Below are positions 45,283 to 55,221 of a stretch of 64,000 bases of DNA, piece by piece. The stretch is from Vibrio coralliirubri. Its GTDB lineage: Bacteria > Pseudomonadota > Gammaproteobacteria > Enterobacterales > Vibrionaceae. Position 1 is the first letter of the stretch, and every line of letters begins with the position of its first letter. The stretch covers positions 2,542,001-2,606,000 of the forward strand of contig NZ_AP025470.1 of NCBI RefSeq assembly GCF_024347375.1. The letters run 5' to 3'. Position numbers and translations under genes: made by a program. The notes beneath the pieces are model-generated. The model saw only the letters and a list, made by a program, of their open reading frames with translations, was not told the origin of the DNA and ran no database searches.

Positions 45283-45408
45283 GGAAGTGGATAACCTCAG
45301 AAGAAAAATCATTAAAATCAATACACTTTACCAATGCGCATTAGTGAGCATATTGCTATTAATCAATTAATACGTCCAAAAAAGGAGCTAAAAGCTCCCT
45401 TTACTAAT

Positions 45409-46401
45409 TTAGTTCTCTACTCGTTCCGCGACTAGACCATATATTTTCATCGCTTCTAACAACCTTGGGATGTTGTCACCCCACTGATTTGAAATGGCGA
45501 TAAGCTCACCAGAAACCAAAGTGATTAAATCGCATTCCGACGAATGATAACGGTTTAAATGTTTGTCAGCGATTTGACCAAACAAAGCGACAGCACGAGG
45601 CAAGTTCCAATCTTTTAACGAATCTTTTATGTCAGATATACTTTGAGGATTTTCTTGCTCAATCCAATGCGTCAAGACAGCCAATGCCAATTTACGTTTG
45701 TTATAAACTTGACCATTAAATCGATATTTCGAGTAATCGCGCTGCCCCTTTTTACTGGTGCGTTGCTCGGCCTGTTTCTCGCGGAATTTGACTTGATACG
45801 CTTCAATCTCTGGTACGGGGATGATCTGCTCTGCATTAATCAACACATCGTCTTTGTAGCGATATGGCGTAAGACGAACACAACTGATATCAATGCCTTT
45901 GTCTCGCAACCAAAGGACAGATGTGGTCAGTTCTTTACCAAAATCAGCGGAGGCAAGCACGATACGGACATCGTTCCCAAAGTCATCCAAACTGCTTTCA
46001 TCTAAGTCGACAAACTCTAGAATGGTTTCGCGGGCATTGATTTCTAGCCCCTCTTTAGCGATGTAACGCTCAAAATACTCGCACGCCTTATCAAACGTCA
46101 TGGTTGAGACCATCGCAGCATAACGCAGAGCTTGAAGCTCCATGTGTGCACCGATTTCATCGCGTTTCAGCTCAATGACTACCAGGTTAGCATTGCGATC
46201 AATTGCTAGAAGATCAATACGACGACGACTGTCTTCCCAGTCGGAAAACTCTTCAGAGATCACGAGACAATCTGGAGCAATAGCGTCGATGCAACCTTTA
46301 AGAGCTTCTTGAAGATCCTGCCGCTCTTGCAGCCCTTCGGTTGCAAAAGTGGTTTGAGTTAAAGCGGTTAGATTTTTGTTAGAGATATTATAGAGGCTCA
46401 T
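45409..46401 (-). CDS. PD-(D/E)xK nuclease-like protein
   Basis: Protein of 330 residues. The N-terminal half has the restriction-type core: EEFSDWEDSRRRIDLLAIDR followed by LVVIELKRDEIGAHMELQAL. This gives D and E-x-K at the right spacing, with a downstream glutamine, as in DUF91/NucS-like and related PD-(D/E)xK proteins. The C-terminal half (YNKRKLALAVLTHWIEQENP and beyond) looks like a winged-helix or DNA-binding region. It follows the mcrC-like gene by 36 nt on the same strand, suggesting an accessory nuclease of the same defence operon. Confidence 0.7.
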   Translation of the reverse strand: MSLYNISNKNLTALTQTTFATEGLQERQDLQEALKGCIDAIAPDCLVISEEFSDWEDSRRRIDLLAIDRNANLVVIELKRDEIGAHMELQALRYAAMVSTMTFDKACEYFERYIAKEGLEINARETILEFVDLDESSLDDFGNDVRIVLASADFGKELTTSVLWLRDKGIDISCVRLTPYRYKDDVLINAEQIIPVPEIEAYQVKFREKQAEQRTSKKGQRDYSKYRFNGQVYNKRKLALAVLTHWIEQENPQSISDIKDSLKDWNLPRAVALFGQIADKHLNRYHSSECDLITLVSGELIAISNQWGDNIPRLLEAMKIYGLVAERVEN

Positions 46402-46437
46402 TATTGTGTTTATACCTTTGACATTATTCTATTTTCA

Positions 46438-49014
46438 CTAAACTGGCGACTCGCAACTTGGACACTTAATGTTAATTGAAGACATCGGCATCAAAGACAA
46501 ATAGGTCCAATACTCTCCATTCTTAATCAATCGCGTATTGCATGTCCCACAGTGGGTATACACGGTAAACTGAGTACACTCATTGCACCGATACCAACGC
46601 TTTTGATGATTTGATCTCATTGAGTTAGTTACATCAGCCACTTTTTCAGATCCACAAGACACGCAGAAATTTATAGCTTGAGCATCATCAGAATCACCAT
46701 GGGATGGCGTATTATCTTCAATTCCATATTGCAAAAACATCCCTAACATACGTTGGATTTCATCAAGATACCGTTGCGACTTCATTGGGTTAGCACATAC
46801 TGCACCATAGTTTGTAGCTTGGCGTTCATGGTATGGAGGCTCCCAATCAAACATGGATAGCTCACCTAAATAACTGTCTTTCGCCCATTCCTGCGGGGAT
46901 ACGACTTTCTTAACTGCATCTAACACGGGGTGAAGAACAAATACACTGTTCTCTTGGCCTTCGCTATAATCCTTGCCGTTGTATAGTTCATGGATAACCC
47001 CACCGATCCCACCTCTATGCTTGAGATAGTCAGCAGAATAATACTTTGCATCGACGACTAACCGCTTTAAGATCTGGTAACCACTTTTGGTAGTCGCTTC
47101 CACATCCAAAACAAAATCAGGGCGCTTACCATTAGATAAGAACGGTTCGTATTGCAGAGTAATGGTTCTTGAAACTCTTGGGTTGAAAAACTGAATGCTG
47201 ATTTGTTCTTCATTGCCTTGAATGTTCCCAATCAATTTTCGCTTCCAGTTATCCTCTGGCTGATATCTGAATGACTGAGTCAGAACTTTGATGATTTGGA
47301 GTAAACACCAACGTTCATAAAGTAGTGGCATGTTGACTAACCCAATCGCTTCGATCTTCTCCAATGAAAGCAAAATGTCCTCATCGGCTAAACCAATCTG
47401 CTCTTTTAACTTTTTAAAACCCGAGTGAACCGCTTGATAGGCAGGGTTTTGCACAAAGGTCATAGAGTTGGGAAACGTGCTTTTACTTTTGACTTTATAT
47501 TGACGCCATTCTTTTTCTACTTGCTGGAAAGGTTTCAGTTTTGGCTCAAGCGCTTTGTGTACGATTCCCACTTTTCCATGTTCAGTGGCGAAGTAACTCA
47601 AGCGTTTATTGATAGTAGAACGCTCTTTTTCCTGCTCAGCAAGTTCATCTAGCGTCAACTTCGCATGCCAATCCTTTTTACTTAGAGCAATGCCTTTGTC
47701 ACGCAATTTAGTGAAATTTTCTTGCCCTCTTTGAATAGAACGCGAGTCTGGTAATACGCAAATTCGTGAGATGTATTCTGGATACAAAACCGCCGCCTTC
47801 CCTCTTTTTAACGGCAAAGGGATCTTAGCTTCTATCTCATAGTCGCTATAAGATTTAAACAAGCTGGCGTAATGATCTCTAGAACTAAAAATGGTATAAC
47901 CATCTGGCTCAAACTGTTGCCAGTCATCATTTTTCGATGGTTTGATTTTAGCCCACCACTCATTCTCAGAACCTGTTGCTTTTTCCAACCTTAGGTAACC
48001 TTTTTCGGAGTAACTTAGAGACAGATTGGCATTAATTTTAGCTAATTGTTCCGATAACTCGTCATTGATTACTTCTGTATCAAACCGTTTCTTCAGCCGT
48101 TCTAAGTCTTTAACCACTAAGTCACGATTGATCGTGCGATAGTCTTTTAGGCCTTCTAAACGCTCAGTGAGCTTTTCAATAGCACTAGAGAAACGGCTTG
48201 TTTTGCTCTCAGCCACCCTAACCAATTGCTTTACAATGTTCAGCGTGCTCGAAATCACATACAGCACATACTGGTTTTCTGGCACGTTGTAGCTTGGCTC
48301 GGATGCGCGACTGGTCAAGTGCTTGCGTGAGCCCTTGGTGCATATTTCCATAAATGTACGCGGAACAGGACGCACTTCTTTGGTCGGCCTCAACGCTTGG
48401 ACTTCTTTCAGCTCGACTTTGGGCTTTTTGAGGATGATTTGTGCATTGCTAAGAATTGATGCGACCAGTGACAACGCTTCCTGATCGATAGCCGCAACCT
48501 GAGAGTTTTTTGCATCACCCGTGATATGACTGTTCTCATCGAGGATCAGCTCCCACAGGTCCGCTTTAAAATCTGATAGATAGCGAGAAAGATCCGATTT
48601 GGTCTGTTCGGAAATATCAATATCAAGCTTTAGTGTCGAGTTACCAATGACAAACGTAATCTGACCAGCCGTTCGCCGCGCTTCACTTCGCCAAACCCGT
48701 TGTTTTACATCCCAATGAGCAGGCTCAACCCACCACTCGGCATTAGAAGCAGGATCGATAATCGACTCTAACTGCCTTCTCTCGCCATTGGGCATGGCAA
48801 TGTGAGGCGGTGATTGATCACCATGCCTAGTTTTAATCGCAAGTTGAGCAAAACGTAGCTCATCGACCTTAGGGTAGATGGTGGTGTGTGCGGAAAACGT
48901 ATTGTTCCCCGTATGCTCAAGCTTTAGCGAGTACTCTGACTCGCTAACACTGACTAAGGTTTGCTTATCGTGCCATTTGGTCTCGATAAACTTGATAACG
49001 AATGGAGCTTCCAT
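46438..49014 (-). CDS. McrC-like nuclease with DUF2357 region and C-terminal zinc ribbons
   Basis: Protein of 858 residues. The N-terminal 350 residues are DUF2357-like (VPENQYVLYVISSTLNIVKQ is the usual landmark). The PD-(D/E)xK core is near residue 630: RPDFVLDVEATTKSG and then RLVVDAKYYSADY, with D and D-x-K. The C-terminus adds two or three zinc ribbons (CVSCGSEK, CNECTQF, CGTCNTR, CPSCESP), which standard McrC lacks. It pairs with the McrB-like GTPase gene that ends 3 nt upstream. Type IV systems of this kind cut modified nucleic acids; coiled-coil versions (CoCoNuTs) have been proposed to target RNA. Confidence 0.8.
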   Translation of the reverse strand: MEAPFVIKFIETKWHDKQTLVSVSESEYSLKLEHTGNNTFSAHTTIYPKVDELRFAQLAIKTRHGDQSPPHIAMPNGERRQLESIIDPASNAEWWVEPAHWDVKQRVWRSEARRTAGQITFVIGNSTLKLDIDISEQTKSDLSRYLSDFKADLWELILDENSHITGDAKNSQVAAIDQEALSLVASILSNAQIILKKPKVELKEVQALRPTKEVRPVPRTFMEICTKGSRKHLTSRASEPSYNVPENQYVLYVISSTLNIVKQLVRVAESKTSRFSSAIEKLTERLEGLKDYRTINRDLVVKDLERLKKRFDTEVINDELSEQLAKINANLSLSYSEKGYLRLEKATGSENEWWAKIKPSKNDDWQQFEPDGYTIFSSRDHYASLFKSYSDYEIEAKIPLPLKRGKAAVLYPEYISRICVLPDSRSIQRGQENFTKLRDKGIALSKKDWHAKLTLDELAEQEKERSTINKRLSYFATEHGKVGIVHKALEPKLKPFQQVEKEWRQYKVKSKSTFPNSMTFVQNPAYQAVHSGFKKLKEQIGLADEDILLSLEKIEAIGLVNMPLLYERWCLLQIIKVLTQSFRYQPEDNWKRKLIGNIQGNEEQISIQFFNPRVSRTITLQYEPFLSNGKRPDFVLDVEATTKSGYQILKRLVVDAKYYSADYLKHRGGIGGVIHELYNGKDYSEGQENSVFVLHPVLDAVKKVVSPQEWAKDSYLGELSMFDWEPPYHERQATNYGAVCANPMKSQRYLDEIQRMLGMFLQYGIEDNTPSHGDSDDAQAINFCVSCGSEKVADVTNSMRSNHQKRWYRCNECTQFTVYTHCGTCNTRLIKNGEYWTYLSLMPMSSINIKCPSCESPV

Positions 49015-49016
49015 GA

Positions 49017-51224
49017 TTACGCCCAGTAGTTCACAACGCCATCATTCGATTCAGCCGCTTTAACCAAACGCTCTACCGATTTGGTGCAAGAAAACTCCGC
49101 CGCTATCTCTGCTTGGTTATCCAACAACGATTCAAGGCGAGGTAAGAATACACGGCTAACAAGCTCAGCTTTACTGTAATCACCCACTTGCTTATCACCA
49201 TCAAAAGTAAACTTAGGCAGCACTTTATGAACTATAAAATTATTGATTGCCAAAGGCTTATTGTCGTTTACATCGCTAAACAGACTTACATAGTTAAGCC
49301 CTTGTCGAATAGTACGCATACCAAACTCTACACCGAGCGGGTCGAAAACGTCTCGGTTTAAGGTCGTGAACAGCTCGCAGAATTCATTCGAACGTTCAAA
49401 TTTCGGGTAAGGGGTACGCTCACCAAGCTCTTCAATATCAAACACTAGCGGTAAAGTAACGTCATCTAGCCCGTAAGAGTCAATCTCATCAAAAATGACA
49501 TCCCAGTCGGTCAGCAAAGGGCTCTTAAACTTCATCACATGCGCGCGGTCAAGAATTTTTGGTGACAGGTAATGGGTCGTTTCGTCGATGTTGATAGCAC
49601 CAATAATTCTTACGTTCGCTGGAATCGTGATCGACGAAGGCGTGCCGAGAACACCTGCCAACATACGTCTGATGTCACCGTGGTATTTGATCAGTGAGTC
49701 TTTATCGCTAAAGCCAAATGCGCGTTTCATTTCAGCGTTAATCTCTTCATCTTGCATGAGCGCAACAAAGTCCACGATACCATTTTTGCTGAATTTTTCT
49801 TGCGCGTTAGAAATGATCGAAACAACCCCTTTTAGCTCGGCGAGAACATGTGCTGCTTCGTCATCCGAGTAAAGTTGGATCGTCGGCTGCTCGTTACGCT
49901 CCTCAAGCTTAGAAAGAAAGTCAGCAAAGTAATATTCTACCCGAGCCAAGTTCATTTCATCCAAGCAGATAAAGTAGGGTACTTCTGGGTTCTGTTGCGC
50001 TTCAATGAGAGCTTCTAAAAAAGGCGTGGCTAAGTACTTTTTTTCGAGGGGATTATAGTAACCCAATAAGTCTTCAGAGCTTGTCCAGTTAGGCTTAACG
50101 GGGATGATCTTAGAAACGCCACCTACCGCTTTTGCGAATGATTGCACCAAATTCGTTTTACCCGAGCCTGAATCCCCCGCAAGCACGATCAAATCATTTG
50201 AGCGAATGAGAGTCAGGTAGTTTTCAATGATGTGCCTTGGGTAAAGAATATCCTGCTCTTTCAGGTAAGACTGGATATAAGAAACCGCCTTCTCATAATC
50301 ACCCTCAAGAACATCGCTAAAACTCACCATGCTTTCAGTATCACGCTCTTTCACTGCATTAAAAATAAAGCTATCGAAGTCCTCCTCATCAATAAACTCA
50401 AAGGTTTTTAGAAACACGGCTTTTTCTTCAATGAAATTAGTGAGTTTTTCTATTTTTTTAGCCATGTTTTCCTCAACTTTACGATTCTGTTCGACCATTA
50501 TTTCGAGTTTGGCTTTACTCGCAGCAATGCTCTGGCTAACTTTTTCTTTATCTTGACTTAATTGTTCATTTTCAACGGTAAGTTGTTTCAGATCATCCAC
50601 TAGGTCAGTGACCTTTTTTTGGCTCAGTTCTTTCTCCTCTTCAAGCTTTTGAATCTCTTGACGAGTTTTGGTCTTTGTGGATTGGAATAACTGTTTTAAA
50701 GCACCTGTTTCTGACTCGATTTGATCTTTCACGCTCTTGACTTCAAGATCATATACAGCCGTGCGTATGAATGTACTTTCCGAATCAGCAACAATATTCT
50801 TGCGCTCTGACTCAGATAAGACACTTGTTAAGTCAGTTAAACGCTCGACTGTATTTTCATCTACTGCTAGAAGGAATGGATTGTTCTTAATTACCCTTTG
50901 CCTTGGAGAAGCTAACACTAGCTGACATGCTACCATGACCTTTTTTTCACCTCCCAAGAAGGCTTTAGCCATCACAGGGCTCAAGAACACTCCGGATTGC
51001 AATTCATTTGAACCCGACAATGGGTACTCTATTTTTTGATTGCCTTGAAGTGTTTTTGCATTGCGAAGCCCGGCCCAAGAACCCATATCATTAATGTTTA
51101 GCTCACCCCACACCTCAATCTTACGGTCGGTTATTCCCCAGCTTTCATAAAGCTTTTGATATAACTCATCATCCGTTAAGTCCTTAACAACGCCGATACT
51201 ATATACAGTATTCACATCAGCCAC
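49017..51224 (-). CDS. McrB-like AAA+ GTPase with internal coiled coil
   Basis: Protein of 735 residues. An unassigned N-terminal domain (to about 165) leads to a long coiled coil (about 170-275: QKKVTDLVDDLKQLTVENEQ and beyond). The AAA+ motor has Walker A VLAGDSGSGKTNLVQ (about residue 355), Walker B YFICLDEMNLARVEYYF and IGAINIDETTHYLSPKILDR, where McrB proteins carry the MNTxD/R signature. The motor feeds nucleic acid to the McrC-like nuclease encoded 3 nt downstream. A coiled coil joined to McrB is the defining trait of CoCoNuT-type type IV systems (assignment inferred). It starts 3 nt after hsdS, so both are in one operon. Confidence 0.8.
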   Translation of the reverse strand: MADVNTVYSIGVVKDLTDDELYQKLYESWGITDRKIEVWGELNINDMGSWAGLRNAKTLQGNQKIEYPLSGSNELQSGVFLSPVMAKAFLGGEKKVMVACQLVLASPRQRVIKNNPFLLAVDENTVERLTDLTSVLSESERKNIVADSESTFIRTAVYDLEVKSVKDQIESETGALKQLFQSTKTKTRQEIQKLEEEKELSQKKVTDLVDDLKQLTVENEQLSQDKEKVSQSIAASKAKLEIMVEQNRKVEENMAKKIEKLTNFIEEKAVFLKTFEFIDEEDFDSFIFNAVKERDTESMVSFSDVLEGDYEKAVSYIQSYLKEQDILYPRHIIENYLTLIRSNDLIVLAGDSGSGKTNLVQSFAKAVGGVSKIIPVKPNWTSSEDLLGYYNPLEKKYLATPFLEALIEAQQNPEVPYFICLDEMNLARVEYYFADFLSKLEERNEQPTIQLYSDDEAAHVLAELKGVVSIISNAQEKFSKNGIVDFVALMQDEEINAEMKRAFGFSDKDSLIKYHGDIRRMLAGVLGTPSSITIPANVRIIGAINIDETTHYLSPKILDRAHVMKFKSPLLTDWDVIFDEIDSYGLDDVTLPLVFDIEELGERTPYPKFERSNEFCELFTTLNRDVFDPLGVEFGMRTIRQGLNYVSLFSDVNDNKPLAINNFIVHKVLPKFTFDGDKQVGDYSKAELVSRVFLPRLESLLDNQAEIAAEFSCTKSVERLVKAAESNDGVVNYWA

Positions 51225-51226
51225 GA

Positions 51227-53005
51227 TTACACCGCCTGCTCGGCAATAGCGTCTGTAAGATATAGTTGAGTGGTTTGAGACTCTTTTAACTGAACCTTGA
51301 GTTGGTCACACAAAGTAAAAAATGCCGCAACTTTACACACAATTTTATTCTGTTCTTCTTTTGGAGGTAGAGCGACAACCAGGTTATTTATTTGCACTCT
51401 TGAAACATTCTTCATTGAGCTACTCGTGCCCCCTGCGACTTCTGCATAGTAGTCACGCGCAAAACCAGAATTATTAAACAAATTAATGTAATTCGCCTCC
51501 AACGTTTCAGAAAAACGAAAACGAATAATTTTGTCACTCATCATTAGCTTTTCAGGCGAATCAGACGGAACAATAACAGCTTTAGCAACAAGTTCCGCGG
51601 TATTCGCCCTTGAAATCAGAAAGTCACCAGCTTTAACTTCAATCTGTTCTCTAGGCTCCAAAGCACTTGGTAATTCTTTATTTTCATCAGGGTTGTAAAT
51701 ACCCCATGTAACAGCACTTACCTTTAATACACCCCACTTTCCAGTTTCTCTAGGTGTATCTAAACACTTTGGACTCCAACCAGATTCTGAATTTAGTGAC
51801 AAATCACCAACTCGACACCACTCCCACCCATTCGGCAGTTCAAATGGCTTTTCATCATCAGTAATCGGCGGTAGAGCTTTCTGCTTTTTGATTTTCTTAT
51901 CTTTGATTGACTGCGCTTTTTCTTCCGCGATGCTCTCAAGCAGCTTTGCAGCAGGTTCATCATTTGGGTCTTGTGGGACAAGCTTACCCATTACCGCCAG
52001 TTGCAAGATGGTTTGTTTTAGCTGGTCGATGCTCGCTTCTGTCGTGAACAGGGTATCGAAGTGCTCGCTGATTCGAGCCCAGTTTTGCATTAGTTCGTCG
52101 GCATCAGCGGAGTTGGTTAACGTGTCTAACAGCGTTGTTACCAATACCTGATGTGCTTCAATGCTGGTTTCGGTTTGTTGCTCTAGTTGGTCGCAAAGTG
52201 TCATGAGTTCATCGACTTTAGCGACAATGCGGTGTTGTTCAGAAAAAGGAGGGACGGCACACAATGTCGCTCTTAAGTTTGATTGTGTTATTTGATTAAT
52301 AGTAGTGGTAGAAACTCCTTCCAAATTTCTTCGATAAACGGGAGAGTTTAAAAAAACTTCCACATAGCTATTAATTTGGCTTCTAAAAATCGCCATAAAC
52401 GCACCAAAAGCCATAGGTTCATTCAGTTCACCAATTTTCGCTGTCTTACCAACAAGAGCTTTACTACCATTCCGAGCACAAATTAATAGGTCCCCTCGAC
52501 CAACATATGCCGAGTTTTTGACTTCTGTGTTAACTCTAATAAGGTCTTTAAGATCAATACGGTTCTTTTGTATATTTGCTGAACGAAGTACAGGAGTTCC
52601 TGTATCTCCCACATCTTTTGGAGAATAAGTTAAGCCTATATTCGTATCACCGATATTGCCAAGCCTTTCCCATGCCCACCCTTCCGGCAAATCAAATAAC
52701 TTCTCTTCAGGAGTGATCTCAGTTAGTTTCTTCGGCTTCTTAATCTTCTTCTCTTTGACCAATTGTAATTGTTCTTCCGCAATTCGCTCTAGCAGTACGG
52801 AAGCAGGCTCATCATTCGAATCTTGCGGCACTAACTTACCGCGCACAGCCAATTCCAAGATCAGCTCACGCAGTTTCTTTACACCATAAAGCTCACGCTT
52901 TTTACTACTACCACGACCAGAAGCGGACTTGGTTTTAACGGTTGAAGTCCAAACGTCAATATTGTCGGTGATCAACTGGTTCATAGAGGTTTGTTCTGCG
53001 CTCAT
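51227..53005 (-). CDS. hsdS: Type I restriction-modification specificity subunit
   Basis: HsdS of 592 residues, longer than usual (about 400-480), because of an N-terminal extension and a long central spacer. The two target-recognition domains start LPEGWAWERLGNIGDTNIGL (about 120) and LPNGWEWCRVGDLSLNSESG (about 385). Each is followed by an SEQ/PKEEQ helix (PPFSEQHRIVAKVDELMTLC, PPKEEQNKIVCKVAAFFTLC). The paired conserved-region repeats (AVRGKLVPQDSNDEPA and AVMGKLVPQDPNDEPA) are visible. It sets the sequence recognised by methylase and nuclease. Start ATG overlaps the hsdM stop (TAATG). Confidence 0.92.
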   Translation of the reverse strand: MSAEQTSMNQLITDNIDVWTSTVKTKSASGRGSSKKRELYGVKKLRELILELAVRGKLVPQDSNDEPASVLLERIAEEQLQLVKEKKIKKPKKLTEITPEEKLFDLPEGWAWERLGNIGDTNIGLTYSPKDVGDTGTPVLRSANIQKNRIDLKDLIRVNTEVKNSAYVGRGDLLICARNGSKALVGKTAKIGELNEPMAFGAFMAIFRSQINSYVEVFLNSPVYRRNLEGVSTTTINQITQSNLRATLCAVPPFSEQHRIVAKVDELMTLCDQLEQQTETSIEAHQVLVTTLLDTLTNSADADELMQNWARISEHFDTLFTTEASIDQLKQTILQLAVMGKLVPQDPNDEPAAKLLESIAEEKAQSIKDKKIKKQKALPPITDDEKPFELPNGWEWCRVGDLSLNSESGWSPKCLDTPRETGKWGVLKVSAVTWGIYNPDENKELPSALEPREQIEVKAGDFLISRANTAELVAKAVIVPSDSPEKLMMSDKIIRFRFSETLEANYINLFNNSGFARDYYAEVAGGTSSSMKNVSRVQINNLVVALPPKEEQNKIVCKVAAFFTLCDQLKVQLKESQTTQLYLTDAIAEQAV

Positions 53006-54507
53006 TATTTACTCTCACCAGTTGCTGTAATAGACGTTGAATCTACCGATGATTTCAGCGCAGTACCTAGAATGTCTTTCAGTTGATTGCGAAGCTGAGA
53101 GATCTCTTGCTGCTGCTGTTGGTAGTTCTCTAGTAATTCGTTTGGATCGAGGCTTACCACTTCACCTTGATATGGGTTTTTAATATCTAAGTTGAAGTTG
53201 CGCTCAATAATGTCGACGATTGGCACTTTCCATGCGTGATTGGTCTCTACGCGGCTTGCAAAACCGTCTTCTTCATTGCCCCACCAATCAATCTCTTGTT
53301 GGAACTCTTCAAACTTCATTGGTTTGGTTTTGCTGTAGTTCTTCACGCCTTCTGGGTATGGGTGCTCGTAAAACCACACATCTTTAGTTGGCTTGCCTTT
53401 GGTGAAGAACAGAATGTTGGTTTTGATACCTGTGTATGGGTTAAATACCCCATTAGGTAAACGCACGATGGTGTGCAGGTTACATTCTTCGGTCAGCATC
53501 TTTTTGATTTTGGTTTTAACGCCTTCACCAAACAATGTGCCATCTGGCAGTACTACGCCTGCTCGACCGTTGTTTTCATCAAGTACTTCAATAATAAGCT
53601 GTAAGAACAGATCGGCAGTTTCACGCGTCTGCATTTCTGCCGGGAAGTTTTTCTCAATGCCATCTTCTTCGGTACCACCAAACGGCGGGTTGGTCGCAAT
53701 CACATTGATGTTGCTGTCCCAGCTTGAAAGCGGCTTGTTGAGCGTATTACCGTGTTTGATTTACACAGGTACTTCAATGCCGTGCAGCATCATGTTGGTG
53801 ATACACAGTAGGTGTGGCAGTTGTTTCTTTTCGACACCGTGGATCTGCTTTTGCAGTGTTTGGTGATCCGCTGCCGTTTTCACGTAGTTGTCTTTCACAT
53901 GGTCAAACGAACACGCAAGGAAGCCACCTGTACCCGTTGCTGGGTCCATAATCGCTTCGCCTAGCTTAGGGTCTAAGCGGTTTATGATGAAACGTGTAAC
54001 AGCACGAGGCGTGTAGAACTCACCCGCGTTACCTGCGCTTTGCAGGTCTTTTAAAATTTGCTCGTAGATATCACCAAACAGGTGGCGCTCTGACGAATCA
54101 GTAAAATCAATTTCATTTAGCTTGTTGATCACTTGGCGCAGCAACGTACCGTTTTTCATGTAGTTAAACGCATCGCTAAATGCTTCTTTAACAACAAAGC
54201 CACGCGGGTTGAGGTCAACCGGTGCGGTTAGGTTTTTCAGTTTGTAGAACAAGTCATCGTTTACGAACTCAAGCAGTGCTTCACCGGTAATGCCTTCGGC
54301 ATCTTGCGCCCAATTACGCCATAGATATTGTTCTGGGATTGGTGATTTGTAGTCGTCCAGTTCTAGTTCTAACTCTTCTTCTTGAGCATCAAATACTTTA
54401 AGGAAAAGTAACCAAGACATTTGACCAAGGCGCTGTGCATCACCGTCGACACCCGCATCTTTACGCATGATGTCTTGAATGGATTTGATAACTGAACTGA
54501 TAGACAT
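53005..54507 (-). pseudogene. hsdM: hsdM, type I DNA methyltransferase split by an in-frame stop codon
   Basis: N6-adenine methyltransferase subunit, 500 codons. The N-terminal HsdM_N domain, LFGDIYEQILKDLQSAGNAGEFYTP and the S-adenosylmethionine site DPATGTGGFLACSF are all intact. Then GIEVPV is followed by TAA at 53761-53763, and the same frame resumes IKHGNTLNKPLSSWDSNINV and IATNPPFGG, the catalytic NPPF. Family members have Q at the stop position, so a single CAA to TAA change is likely. Nothing else is damaged. Unless the stop is suppressed or the two halves (the second could start at GTG 53703) reassemble, neither methylation nor restriction should work. A sequencing error is also possible. 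Confidence 0.9.
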
Positions 54508-54662
54508 GTTTTTCTACTTTTAAACAACTGAAATTTGTGGCGAATTATAGCAGAACTAGGTCAAAAAAAATGAAGTTAGTTCTATGAAACCATAGATATA
54601 AGATTCATTAATCTATAGCCTGAACTTATAAAATCATAATCATAAATACAGTTGGCTAAATA

Positions 54663-55061
54663 ATGAAAATAGAATGCCCTCGTTGCCAGAAGGACAATGA
54701 GATTGAATTTGCAGAAAACATATCGTGTTCAGAGTGTGAGAAGAGTTTTAAAGGGTTTAAGTTCAGCAAGCGAAAGCTCGTTTCTGCTAGCTCCGCTTTA
54801 CTGGTTGGAGCCCTAGGGGGTTACGCTGTTGAAAGTGGGTTAGACAAAGAAAGGTATCCTCTCGAAGTGGAATACGCGATTGTCGATACTTGCGTGAATT
54901 CTAGCAAAAATATGGTGTCGGTAAGTTGGTATGAGAGTAAACGGGAAGCTTGTTTATGCGCATTAGAAAAAACAGAAAATGATGTGGCATATTCAGACTA
55001 CAAATCAGATCAGGCTATATTTCTTCGCACATTCAAGCAACACGCCAACAGATGCTCATAA
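54663..55061 (+). CDS. Small zinc-ribbon membrane protein
   Basis: Protein of 132 residues. The N-terminus is a four-cysteine zinc ribbon (CPRCQKDNEIEFAENISCSECEKS, listed here in part). A basic stretch, one short hydrophobic segment (SASSALLVGALGGYAVESG) and a C-terminal domain with four more cysteines follow. It is divergent from hsdM with 155 bp between. I do not recognise a family. Similar zinc-ribbon/membrane proteins occur beside type I restriction genes, but that link is recalled, not tested. Confidence 0.65.
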   Translation: MKIECPRCQKDNEIEFAENISCSECEKSFKGFKFSKRKLVSASSALLVGALGGYAVESGLDKERYPLEVEYAIVDTCVNSSKNMVSVSWYESKREACLCALEKTENDVAYSDYKSDQAIFLRTFKQHANRCS

Positions 55062-55098
55062 AAAGAGAGGCAGCATAATGCTACCCCTCCTTTAATTA

Positions 55099-55212
55099 TT
55101 AGCGCTTAGGTGTGTTTCCGCGACCACCGCCCGATGGTTTGCCCGTCGTGCTTGGGTAATTTGGATTCGGCTTAACGCCACCTTTTGGTGTACTTGAAGC
55201 TGGTTTATTCAT
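55099..55212 (-). CDS. Conserved-looking 37-aa basic protein
   Basis: A 37-codon frame, MNKPASSTPKGGVKPNPNYP then a glycine-rich, basic tail ending NTPKR. AGGAG lies 7 nt before the ATG, a strong site. It is rich in Pro, Gly, Ser and Lys, so probably unstructured alone. It starts 9 nt after the stop of the next small gene upstream, and the two form a mini-operon. Function unknown. Confidence 0.6.
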   Translation of the reverse strand: MNKPASSTPKGGVKPNPNYPSTTGKPSGGGRGNTPKR

Positions 55213-55221
55213 AATGAACTC

